Positions 1-5,004 of a stretch of DNA of 6,358 nucleotides are shown here, one piece after another. The number at the start of each line of letters is the position of its first letter. The first letter of the stretch is position 1. A program made the position numbers and the translations under genes. This DNA comes from Pseudomonadota bacterium. Its GTDB lineage: Bacteria > Pseudomonadota > Alphaproteobacteria > Rhizobiales > Rhizobiaceae. The stretch is taken from the NCBI GenBank assembly GCA_023387775.1, contig JAEWHN010000009.1, forward strand, positions 1 through 6,358, in the 5' to 3' direction. Below the pieces are notes generated by a model. That model had not been told where the DNA came from. It saw only the letters and a list, made by a program, of their open reading frames with translations, and did not search any database.

Positions 1-183
1 ACACCGCCTGCGCGGACCACGACACAGTCCGCCGGCCGTATGGCCGCGTCGGCGGCGCCTGTCCGCACCTACAGATCTGCCGTGCAAGCGAGCCCTTCGC
101 ATCGACGTCAATGCCTGCTTCCGAATGCAACCTCCCGCGCCGTCATGCGTTGAGACATGCGCAGCAAATCGGGGGGTGTCGCC
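1..183. other. Left-edge region with no supported gene
   Basis: No coding region is convincing here. One forward frame stays open from the left edge to a TGA at 151-153, but its roughly 50-residue translation is rich in Ala, Arg, Ser and Thr and resembles no family I recognise. A short perfect inverted repeat (CGGCC, loop GTAT, GGCCG) lies at 33-46. It could belong to the end of an upstream transcript, but it has no T-tract and may be chance in GC-rich DNA. I see no convincing promoter for the DUF982 genes. Confidence 0.4.
171..176 (+). promoter_or_regulatory. Ribosome binding site deciding the start of the first DUF982 gene
   Basis: A run of six G (part of GGGGGGTG) lies 7 bases before the ATG at 184. 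The in-frame ATG at 157 has no purine-rich site at a suitable distance, so 184 is the better start. Confidence 0.5.
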
Positions 184-447
184 ATGGACACAGATCAGAT
201 TTTCGGATGGTTCGACAAGCCTGTTCCAGTTTCTGTCGGCTTGACGCATGATGTCCGCAACATATCCAATGCCCGGCAGGCGTTGGATATACTCATGAAC
301 CACTGGCCAAGCGCCGGCACCCAGCAGCATCGGGACGCACGGCAGGCCTGCCTGGAGGTGTTGCGCGGCGAAAGAAGACCCGAGGATGCGCGAAAGGCCT
401 TTGCAGAAGCCGCACGCGGTGCGGGTATTCTGTTCGAATTGGGGTAG
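184..447 (+). CDS. DUF982 domain-containing protein (first of a tandem pair)
   Basis: An 87-residue soluble protein of the DUF982 family, which consists of small proteins of unknown function common in Rhizobiales and often present in several copies. The family signature fills most of the chain: N-terminal strands (PVPVSVGL, then VRNISNARQALDIL), a WP motif, a helix with ARQACLEVL, and the C-terminal EDARKAFAEAARGAGI. There is no signal peptide or membrane segment. I chose the ATG at 184 because a G-rich ribosome binding site precedes it; an in-frame ATG at 157 would add nine residues lacking similarity to the family. The next DUF982 gene begins nine bases after the stop, so they are probably cotranscribed. 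The biochemical role is unknown and none is proposed. Confidence 0.85.
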   Translation: MDTDQIFGWFDKPVPVSVGLTHDVRNISNARQALDILMNHWPSAGTQQHRDARQACLEVLRGERRPEDARKAFAEAARGAGILFELG

Positions 448-449
448 CT

Positions 450-454
450 GGAGG
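450..454 (+). promoter_or_regulatory. Ribosome binding site of the second DUF982 gene
   Basis: GGAGG lies between the first DUF982 stop (445-447) and tandem ATGs at 457 and 460. It is only 2 bases from the first ATG and 5 bases from the second, so initiation at 460 is at least as likely; the protein would lose one Met. Confidence 0.6.
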
Positions 455-456
455 AA

Positions 457-780
457 ATGATGGACAGCCTGCAATTCCTGATGCCGGTGCGACTGGTGAC
501 CGAGGCCGGACAGCCGGTCATCGAAATCTACGGCGTCGACGAAGCGCTCGACTTTCTGCTTGCGTGGCCCATCGGCCGTCAGGGGCCGGTGTACCAGCGC
601 GCGCTGAACGCCTGCTTTTCCGCCAGCCTCGACCAGTCATCCGCAGAGGATGCGCGCAAAGCGTTCTTCAATTTCGCCAAGGTGGGAGGCCTGTTGGCCA
701 AGGATGCCCTGATCTCGGCATCGAACAGCAGCCGCCGCCGGCGCATCGCCGCCTACCGCGTCGCGCGGCCCCGTCTGTGA
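457..780 (+). CDS. DUF982 domain-containing protein (second of a tandem pair)
   Basis: A 107-residue DUF982 protein, paralogous to the one just upstream. The two align over the domain: ALDFLLA-WP here against ALDILMNHWP upstream, a central helix ending in an Ala/Cys pair (ALNAC against ARQAC), and a shared EDARKAF block followed by an Ala- and Gly-rich end. This copy carries an extra basic C-terminal tail of about 20 residues containing SSRRRR and RVARPRL, which the first copy lacks. That tail might bind nucleic acid or be disordered; this is inference. ATGs at 457 and 460 are both possible starts behind GGAGG. The gene converges with yqaA, whose stop lies 24 bases away. Function unknown. Confidence 0.85.
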   Translation: MMDSLQFLMPVRLVTEAGQPVIEIYGVDEALDFLLAWPIGRQGPVYQRALNACFSASLDQSSAEDARKAFFNFAKVGGLLAKDALISASNSSRRRRIAAYRVARPRL

Positions 781-799
781 CAGACTCGAGGCTCCGCGC
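763..799. terminator. Possible bidirectional stem-loop between convergent genes
   Basis: An imperfect inverted repeat spans the gap between the convergent DUF982 and yqaA genes. Outer arms GCGCGG (763-768) and CCGCGC (794-799) pair perfectly, as do inner arms GTCTG (773-777) and CAGAC (781-785). The inner three-base loop is the DUF982 stop codon TGA. Internal mismatches and a bulge separate the two stems. Neither strand has a T-tract after it, so it is not a canonical intrinsic terminator, though its place between convergent genes fits a role in ending transcription. Confidence 0.35.
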
Positions 800-803
800 A
801 CAC

Positions 804-1241
804 TCACCAAAGGCTTGAAACGGCCGCGGCCACGGTCAGGTAGCGCGCTGTCTTGGCCACCGCCACCAGCGCAACGAAGCTCCACAGCGGCTCTCGCAGC
901 ACCCCCGCCACCAGCGTCAGCGGGTCGCCCACCACGGGCGCCCAGCTCAGCAGCAGCGACCACCGGCCGTAGCGCCGATACCAAGCGGTGGCGCGGTCGA
1001 GCATCCGCGGGCTCGCCGGAAACCAGCGGCGGCCGGAAAATGTCTCGATGCGGCGGCCGATCAGCCAGTTGACCACGGAGCCGAGGATGTTGCCGGCACT
1101 TGCGGCCAGAACCAGTCCCGCCGGCGAAAACGATCCCACGGCCAGGGCTCCGGCCAGCGCCGCTTCCGACTGCATCGGCAGCAGCGTCGCGGCCAGGAAC
1201 CCGACCGCAAACAGGCCGCCGAAGACTGCAAGCTCCTCCAT
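804..1241 (-). CDS. YqaA family inner-membrane protein (DedA/SNARE-associated superfamily)
   Basis: A 145-residue integral membrane protein closely resembling E. coli YqaA in length (about 142) and motif order. ATLLPMQSE is at residues 18-26, GNILGSVVNWLIGRR at 50-64, a hydrophilic Arg-rich segment at 64-92, LLLSWAPVVGDPLTLVAGVLR at 96-116, and a last hydrophobic helix at 120-141 containing KTARY. The ATLLP..SE and GN.LG..N...GR blocks and the S-W-x-P-V-V-G-D segment are hallmarks of the family. The DedA superfamily is linked to lipid-carrier flipping, membrane-potential homeostasis and envelope stress, but YqaA itself has no firm function. I chose the ATG at 1241 because GAGGAAGG (1247-1254, minus strand) precedes it by 5 bases. 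An in-frame ATG at 1289 would only add an Arg-rich leader. The gene is transcribed alone, divergent from hsp20. Confidence 0.88.
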   Translation of the reverse strand: MEELAVFGGLFAVGFLAATLLPMQSEAALAGALAVGSFSPAGLVLAASAGNILGSVVNWLIGRRIETFSGRRWFPASPRMLDRATAWYRRYGRWSLLLSWAPVVGDPLTLVAGVLREPLWSFVALVAVAKTARYLTVAAAVSSLW

Positions 1242-1615
1242 CACGGCCTTCCTCGCCCCACGCCGGCCTCGGCGCTTCGCGACAGGCACCGGCGAGCGAA
1301 CTCATTTTGCCGGACAAGCCGGAAGAGAAAAGGAAACATGCCGAAGGAACTGTCCATGCCGCTCAGGGCAGCCCTAGGCCATGCTGCGGGCGGGCGCAAT
1401 GCCGTAGCGGGCTTCGCGGGGTCCAACCTTCGATGCGCTTTGACTCCCATCAATGAAAGGCCCGCCGGAAAGGGATTTTATTGGAATTTCTCCAGAGGCG
1501 AATGCCTTCCCGCGAACGAGGCCCACCGACAGCGCAACCGCACTCGTCCTCGACCTCTGGAACGTGCCGAGCAGGCATATCGAGAGAGCCCAAACTGCCG
1601 AAGAGGAGCAAGACC
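1242..1615. other. Divergent intergenic region between yqaA and hsp20
   Basis: This 374-base gap should hold promoters for both divergent genes. No clear match to an alphaproteobacterial RpoH heat-shock promoter (CTTGAA-type -35 with a CYTATNT-type -10) is visible before hsp20. GGAAC at 1559-1563, with CGAG 17 bases later, only half fits the EcfG general-stress pattern (GGAAC, 16-17 bases, CGTT). Short inverted repeats occur at 1261-1274 (CGCCG, loop GCCT, CGGCG, in the yqaA leader) and 1368-1387 (GCAGC, GCTGC). Open frames crossing this stretch have poor codon bias and no recognisable similarity, so I call no gene. Confidence 0.5.
1603..1608 (+). promoter_or_regulatory. Ribosome binding site deciding the hsp20 start
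   Basis: GAGGAG lies 7 bases before the ATG at 1616. The upstream in-frame ATG at 1481 has no comparable site, which supports the shorter 176-residue protein. Confidence 0.65.
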
Positions 1616-2146
1616 ATGGCTGAACCTGCAAGCAAGGTGCCTGTAAAGAATGAAAAGACCACGCGGGCAATGTCCACCGAGTGGTCCCCCTTCGAAAGCC
1701 TGCAACGGGAGATCGACCGACTGTTCGAAGATTTCCGCCCTTTGTCCCGCCCGTCGTGGCGGTCGATGCTGGGTCTTGAAATGCCTCGTCACATCGGCCC
1801 GTCCGAATGGCGGGTCATGCCCGCGATCGATCTGACCGAGAAGGAAGACGAGTACGAGATCACCGCCGAACTGCCCGGGCTCGACGAAAAGGATGTGGAG
1901 GTCAAGCTCGCAAACGACACGCTGACGATCCGGGGCGAAAAGCAGGAAGAAAAGGAAGAAAAGCGCAAGGACTTCCACATGTCCGAGCGCCGGTTCGGAT
2001 CCTTCCAGCGCTCCTTCCATCTCCCCGAAGACGTGGATGCCGACAAGATCGAGGCGAATTTCGCCAAGGGCGTGCTGAAGCTGAGGCTGCCCAAGTCGAT
2101 GGAAGCCAAGCAGGCTGAAAAGAAGATCCAGGTCAAGGGCGCCTAG
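1616..2146 (+). CDS. Hsp20/alpha-crystallin family small heat-shock protein
   Basis: A 176-residue cytoplasmic small heat-shock protein, an ATP-independent holdase that binds unfolding proteins in large oligomers. The variable N-terminal arm contains WSPFESLQREIDRLFEDF (23-40), a common bacterial Hsp20 amphipathic segment. The alpha-crystallin domain covers about 67-160: PAIDLTEKEDEYEITAELPG (69-88), the charged loop GEKQEEKEEKRKDFHMSERR, then FGSFQRSFHLPEDVD and the signature A-x-G-V-L in AKGVLKLRLPK (150-160). The C-terminal tail has an I-x-V motif (IQV, 171-173), which normally docks into neighbouring subunits, so the protein looks intact. The frame is open back to an ATG at 1481, but that extension is Arg/Ser/Pro-rich and unlike Hsp20; GAGGAG before 1616 supports this start. 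The CBS-domain gene follows 70 bases later, probably in the same transcript. Confidence 0.93.
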   Translation: MAEPASKVPVKNEKTTRAMSTEWSPFESLQREIDRLFEDFRPLSRPSWRSMLGLEMPRHIGPSEWRVMPAIDLTEKEDEYEITAELPGLDEKDVEVKLANDTLTIRGEKQEEKEEKRKDFHMSERRFGSFQRSFHLPEDVDADKIEANFAKGVLKLRLPKSMEAKQAEKKIQVKGA

Positions 2147-2152
2147 GACGCG

Positions 2153-2170
2153 GCATCCGAGATGCTTTCT
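2153..2170 (+). terminator. Small stem-loop after hsp20, weak attenuator candidate
   Basis: A perfect 5-bp stem GCATC/GATGC with a CGA loop (2153-2165) is followed by TTTCT, seven bases after the hsp20 stop. The stem is too short for an efficient intrinsic terminator. It could trim or partly terminate the transcript so that hsp20 is expressed above the CBS gene, or be coincidental. Confidence 0.2.
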
Positions 2171-2216
2171 CGATGGCGGCCAGCTCCTGAAAGGCAGCAT
2201 AACCAAGGAGAAGACG

Positions 2217-2633
2217 ATGAATATCACCACTGTGATGCACAAGGGAACCAAATGGATCGACCCGGAAATGTCGGTCGCCAAGATCGCCGCCCTCATGAAG
2301 GAACAGGACATCGGCGCCCTGCCCGTGGGTGAAAACGACCGGCTGATAGGAATGGTGACCGACCGCGACCTGGCCCTCCGCGCTCTCGGCAGTGGCAAGG
2401 ACCCAACCCGCCTCACAGCGCGGGACGTGATGACCAAGGGCATAATCTATTGCCGCACCGACCAGCCCCTGGAGGACGCCATCCACCTCATGGAGGAAAA
2501 GCAGGTCAGGCGCTTGCCGGTGATCGACGAGAACAAGCGCATGGTGGGCATGCTCGCGCTCGGCGACATCTCGCATCATGTCAGCCGCGAGCTGTGCGGC
2601 GAACTCATCCATGCCGTAGCTGCCCCGCACTGA
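2217..2633 (+). CDS. CBS domain-containing protein (tandem CBS pair)
   Basis: A 138-residue protein made almost entirely of two CBS domains, a Bateman module that usually binds adenosyl ligands such as AMP or ATP. CBS1 covers about 3-55, with the typical VMHKG start, DIGALPVGENDRLIGMVTDRDLA at 31-53 and the T/S-D-R-D ligand-site motif at 48-51. CBS2 covers about 68-122, with ARDVMTKGIIYCRTDQPLEDA, QVRRLPVIDENKRMVGMLALGDI and a short C-terminal helix. No enzymatic, membrane or DNA-binding domain is fused to it, so it is a stand-alone sensor-type protein like mycobacterial Hrp1 in architecture; its partner is unknown. AAGGAG (2205-2210) is 6 bases before the ATG, supporting this start. It follows hsp20 by 70 bases on the same strand, suggesting a stress-related, possibly energy-charge-sensing role (inference). 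Confidence 0.92.
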   Translation: MNITTVMHKGTKWIDPEMSVAKIAALMKEQDIGALPVGENDRLIGMVTDRDLALRALGSGKDPTRLTARDVMTKGIIYCRTDQPLEDAIHLMEEKQVRRLPVIDENKRMVGMLALGDISHHVSRELCGELIHAVAAPH

Positions 2634-2918
2634 CTTTCGCGAAGGACGGTCTCGACGGGCGTGAAGTGAAGGCTGCCGGTCCGTGCTCCCGCCGCAGCCA
2701 GCCCGCCGAGACTGCCGCCAGCATGCGAAAACCGGCCTTTCGTCACCCGTCCCGCCCGCACATCGTGCTGCCACTGACCGCTGACCACACTGAAAACCAA
2801 TTTTTGCGCTTGGCCAGGGTTGCCTCGCCCAATTTATCTGCCGCTATCGCTGAAAATGGGCTACAGGAGCGCAGGTCCACGTGAGAATTCGTGAACCTGT
2901 TTCGACTAGACCATTTGG
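2634..2918. other. Intergenic region before the glycolipid operon
   Basis: These 285 bases contain no gene I can support apart from a possible 13-codon leader at 2881-2922. Visible elements are an 8-base palindrome TTCGCGAA (2636-2643) just after the CBS stop, distant inverted arms GGCTGC (2671-2676) and GCAGCC (2694-2699), a doubled CTGACC near 2774-2786, and a candidate promoter at 2809-2837. No canonical terminator with a T-tract follows the CBS gene. Local composition is more AT-rich around 2788-2860, as expected for a promoter. Confidence 0.45.
2809..2837 (+). promoter_or_regulatory. Candidate housekeeping promoter for the gtrA-led operon
   Basis: CTTGGC (2809-2814) matches five of six bases of the alphaproteobacterial -35 hexamer CTTGAC. 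Seventeen bases later ATTTAT (2832-2837) matches four of six of the CTATAT-type -10. The pair lies in the most AT-rich part of the spacer, about 80 bases before the gtrA start. The -10 is weak, so this is a candidate by eye only. Confidence 0.3.
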
Positions 2919-2922
2919 ATGA
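2881..2922 (+). CDS. Possible 13-codon leader ORF overlapping the gtrA start
   Basis: A GTG at 2881 opens a 13-codon frame encoding VRIREPVSTRPFG. Its TGA (2920-2922) overlaps the gtrA ATG (2919-2921) in an ATGA arrangement. AGGAG lies at 2865-2869 and AGG at 2873-2875, giving a plausible ribosome binding site, whereas gtrA itself has none. It could couple translation into gtrA, but such a short frame can easily arise by chance and the peptide resembles nothing known. Confidence 0.25.
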   Translation: MRIREPVSTRPFG

Positions 2923-3302
2923 TGCTGAAACGATTTTCCCTCTTTGCTGGCGGCTCCACCATTGGCGCGGCGATCGACTATGTCGTGACGCTCGCGGCAA
3001 CAGGCTGGCTCGATCTGGACCCGGCCTTGGCACTGGGGCTGGCCATGATCGTCAGTGCGTCCGTCGTGTTCCTGTTCCACGTGCGGATTACGTTCGAGGA
3101 CGCGACGAGCAACATCGTCCGTCGATATGTGCTCTTCATGGGCTGGAGCGGCCTGATCTTCATGCTGCGGGCTTTTCTACTGAAGACGATGCTGTATACA
3201 GGCCTGCCACTGGCTGCGGCGCTGCTTCTCGCGATCGGGCTGGCCTCGATCATAAACTTCGCCATTTCCTCGGCGGTGATTTTCGCTAAAAGCCCGTCAT
3301 GA
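2919..3302 (+). CDS. GtrA family membrane protein, putative polyprenol-linked sugar flippase
   Basis: A 127-residue protein with four predicted membrane helices (about 5-28, 36-56, 70-90 and 97-122), the size and topology of the GtrA family. It starts with MLKRFSLFAGGSTIGAAIDY, has a charged loop after helix 2 (HVRITFEDATSN) and ends with INFAISSAVIF, matching the family's N-F-x(6)-V-F ending. GtrA proteins are thought to help move undecaprenyl- or decaprenyl-phosphate-linked sugars across the inner membrane, or to support the GT2 enzyme that makes them. The next gene encodes such an enzyme. ATG codons at 2919 and 2922 are both possible; an in-frame TAG at 2907-2909 excludes a longer form starting at ATG or GTG. 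No good ribosome binding site precedes it, so coupling to an upstream leader is possible. The stop overlaps the next start by four bases (ATGA), a sign of translational coupling. Confidence 0.87.
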   Translation: MMLKRFSLFAGGSTIGAAIDYVVTLAATGWLDLDPALALGLAMIVSASVVFLFHVRITFEDATSNIVRRYVLFMGWSGLIFMLRAFLLKTMLYTGLPLAAALLLAIGLASIINFAISSAVIFAKSPS

Positions 3303-4279
3303 CCGCAAAGACGCTCTGCATCATCGTTCCAGTCTTCAACGAAGCCGAGGGCCTGCCCGATCTTCTTGGCCGGCTCGACGCCATTGCAGACACTGTTTCC
3401 GCGGAATTTGCACTCAGCGTCGATTACATCTTCATCGACGACGGCAGCAGCGACGACAGCTTTGGCCTGCTGAAGGCGCATGATTTCGGCGCGCGATCTG
3501 TCCGTCTTCTCCAGTTCTCGCGCAATTTCGGCAAGGAGGCGGCGCTGTCGGCGGGGATAGACGCCGCCGAATATGCCGATGCAGCCGTCCTCATGGACGC
3601 CGACCTTCAGCATCCGCCCGAAATGATTTCCGATTTCGTTCGCATCTGGCTGAACGAGGGGGCCGACAGCGTCTACGCCTACAAGGCCAGCCGCCGCGCA
3701 TCCGAAGGGCTGGCGAAGTCGATCTTTTCGAAACTGTTCTTCTGGGTCATCAATCGCGACGTCCGCTACGAGATCCCGCCCGATGCCGGCGATTTCCGCC
3801 TGATCAACCACCGCTTCATGAACGCCCTGCGCCGCCTGCCGGAGAGCGACCGCTTCATGAAGGGGCTCTATGGCTGGGTCGGTTTTCGCCAGACCGGCCT
3901 GCCGCTCGAGCCGCCCCCGCGCACCCGGGGCACGAGCAGCTACAACCCGCTTCGCCTGCTTTTGACGACGCTCGATGCTTTCACCAGCTTCACCACCACG
4001 CCGCTGCGGCTGATGGCGCTGGTGGGGATCGCCATCGCCCTGCTCAGCGCGGCCTATGGCGTCTACATCGTCATCCAGCATTTCTTCTTCCCAGCAGTGC
4101 CGTCCGGCATCGCCTCGGTCCTTGCGCTGATCGCCTTCTTCGGGGGCGTCCAGATGATTTTCCTGGGTCTTCTGGGCGAATATGTCGGCAAGTCCGTCCT
4201 GGAGGCCAAGAAACGCCCCCCCTACATCCTGGCCGAAGATATCAGCCGCAAGGGGCACGCCGTTGCGGATCGCGGATGA
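3299..4279 (+). CDS. Polyprenol-phosphate glycosyltransferase, GT2 family with two C-terminal TM helices (ArnC/GtrB/FlmF-like)
   Basis: A 326-residue inner-membrane enzyme expected to transfer a sugar from a nucleotide donor onto undecaprenyl phosphate on the cytoplasmic face. The GT-A catalytic domain occupies about 5-225: CIIVPVFNEAEGLPDLL (7-23), nucleotide-binding FIDDGSSDDS (45-54), QFSRNFGKEAALSAGID (72-88), the metal-binding D-x-D in MDADLQHPPEM (99-109), and the family blocks PDAGDFRLINHR (161-172) and ESDRFMKGLYGWVGFRQ (182-198). Two hydrophobic helices follow at about 236-260 and 270-294, then LGEYVGKSVLEAK (292-304), typical of ArnC, GtrB and FlmF. Length is normal for the subgroup (about 310-330). 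The sugar cannot be read directly. A following deacetylase points to an N-acetylhexosamine, as in the Francisella FlmF enzymes. It overlaps gtrA by 4 bases and the deacetylase by 17. Confidence 0.93.
   Translation: MTAKTLCIIVPVFNEAEGLPDLLGRLDAIADTVSAEFALSVDYIFIDDGSSDDSFGLLKAHDFGARSVRLLQFSRNFGKEAALSAGIDAAEYADAAVLMDADLQHPPEMISDFVRIWLNEGADSVYAYKASRRASEGLAKSIFSKLFFWVINRDVRYEIPPDAGDFRLINHRFMNALRRLPESDRFMKGLYGWVGFRQTGLPLEPPPRTRGTSSYNPLRLLLTTLDAFTSFTTTPLRLMALVGIAIALLSAAYGVYIVIQHFFFPAVPSGIASVLALIAFFGGVQMIFLGLLGEYVGKSVLEAKKRPPYILAEDISRKGHAVADRG
4250..4255 (+). promoter_or_regulatory. Ribosome binding site supporting a TTG start
   Basis: AAGGGG lies inside the end of the GT2 gene, 7 bases before the TTG at 4263. 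It supports starting the deacetylase there rather than at the far upstream in-frame ATG (4182). Confidence 0.55.
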
Positions 4280-5003
4280 TTTCGGACTGGGCCGCAGGCA
4301 TGACGAGGTGATCCTGTCGCTGCTGGCGGCAGGAAGGCTCGACGGCACGTCTGTCATGGTCCATGGGGGGATTGATCGCGCTGCAGTAGCCCGGCTTCGC
4401 GCATTGCGGGAGAGTGGCGCGCAGATCGGCCTTCATCTGAACCTGACGCAGCCCTTTCCGGAAAGCGGGCCGGTCTGGCCGCTGGGCAAGCTGCTGCGGC
4501 CGGGCCAACTTCCCGACGGCATCGCCGCTTCGCTCAACCGTCAGGTGGAGGAGTTCGTCGCGCTCTTCGGCAGCCTGCCCGATTATTACGACGGCCATCA
4601 GCACTGCCACTGCTTACCGGCAATAGCGCCGCTGATGCCGCGACTGCCATACGGGCCAAGCACATGGGTGCGCGTGCCGCTGCCCGCCACATGGGCGGGG
4701 CGATGGCTCAATTTGCGCGCGGGCGGCGCCAAGGTATTGGCCATCATGGCCTTCGCGGCCCGGGCGCGGACGGTATTCGCCCGGGCGGGCCTGCGCATGA
4801 ACAGCGACTTTTCCGGTTTTCTCCGCCTCGACGACCCTGCCGCCGTACGGCGCTGGCTTCCGCGCCTGCTGCCGACGGCCGGGCCGCAATGCCTGGTGAT
4901 GCTGCATCCGGGCGACGCCACAGATCCGATTCAATGCTTTGGTCATGCACCTGAAAGCCGTGCTGCCGAGGCCGAAATCCTGCTTGAAGGTGCATTGAAC
5001 TGA
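4263..5003 (+). CDS. ChbG/HpnK (YdjC) family carbohydrate deacetylase, NaxD-like
   Basis: A 246-residue soluble protein of the YdjC superfamily, metal-dependent deacetylases of N-acetylated sugars. The chain opens at once with MRIADDFGLG, the diagnostic ADDFG block that carries a metal-binding Asp (D5/D6). Further family motifs are GLHLNLTQPFP (56-66, H58), DGHQHCHCLP (110-119, H112/H114/H116), MNSDFSGF (179-186) and VMLHPGD (212-218, H215). All expected metal and catalytic positions appear present. The start is TTG at 4263 behind AAGGGG. The only in-frame ATG upstream, 4182, would add 27 residues unlike the family and lying in GT2 coding sequence, and no in-frame GTG lies between them. It overlaps the GT2 gene by 17 bases and ends 1 base before the GT39 ATG. 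In this context it probably deacetylates a lipid-linked N-acetylhexosamine, as NaxD does in Francisella. A hopanoid role (HpnK) is less likely because no other hopanoid gene is nearby. Confidence 0.88.
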   Translation: MRIADDFGLGRRHDEVILSLLAAGRLDGTSVMVHGGIDRAAVARLRALRESGAQIGLHLNLTQPFPESGPVWPLGKLLRPGQLPDGIAASLNRQVEEFVALFGSLPDYYDGHQHCHCLPAIAPLMPRLPYGPSTWVRVPLPATWAGRWLNLRAGGAKVLAIMAFAARARTVFARAGLRMNSDFSGFLRLDDPAAVRRWLPRLLPTAGPQCLVMLHPGDATDPIQCFGHAPESRAAEAEILLEGALN

Positions 5004-5004
5004 C

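Noticed and set aside
1559..1584. EcfG-type promoter GGAAC with CGAG 17 bases downstream
   Set aside because: The -35 matches but the -10 matches only two of four bases, so it is not listed as a feature.
1481..1615. N-terminal extension of Hsp20 to the ATG at 1481
   Set aside because: The extra 45 residues are Arg/Ser/Pro-rich, unlike Hsp20 arms, and there is a good ribosome binding site at 1603-1608 for the ATG at 1616.
1338..1646. A 102-codon forward frame in the yqaA-hsp20 gap with a weak AAGGA before its ATG
   Set aside because: It overlaps the hsp20 start, lacks the strong third-position GC bias of the neighbouring genes and matches no family. The purine run is too close to the ATG.
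1450..1677. A 75-codon minus-strand frame beginning with a plausible membrane helix (MDIARVVFSFFTGTLLAG)
   Set aside because: It starts inside the hsp20 coding region. The hydrophobic run is the reverse of a Lys/Glu-rich N-terminus, no ribosome binding site was evident, and its second half is unlike a small membrane protein.
1478..2443. A 321-codon antisense open frame opposite hsp20 and the CBS gene
   Set aside because: It lies opposite two genes with unmistakable domains and has no coherent domain of its own, so it is a codon-bias shadow.
2671..2699. GGCTGC/GCAGCC inverted arms as a terminator for the CBS gene
   Set aside because: The 17-base loop is long, the stem is only 6 bp, no T-tract follows, and it is about 40 bases past the stop.
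2978..4357. A 459-codon antisense open frame opposite gtrA, the GT2 gene and the deacetylase start
   Set aside because: It mirrors three well-supported genes with clear motifs. Its translation is rich in charged residues and Ala/Gly as expected from a GC-rich shadow frame, and it shows no family motif.
4263..5003. Assignment of the deacetylase as hopanoid HpnK
   Set aside because: The family name includes HpnK, but no squalene-hopene, HpnI or radical-SAM HpnJ gene is nearby. GtrA and GT39 neighbours fit polyprenol-linked sugar transfer better.
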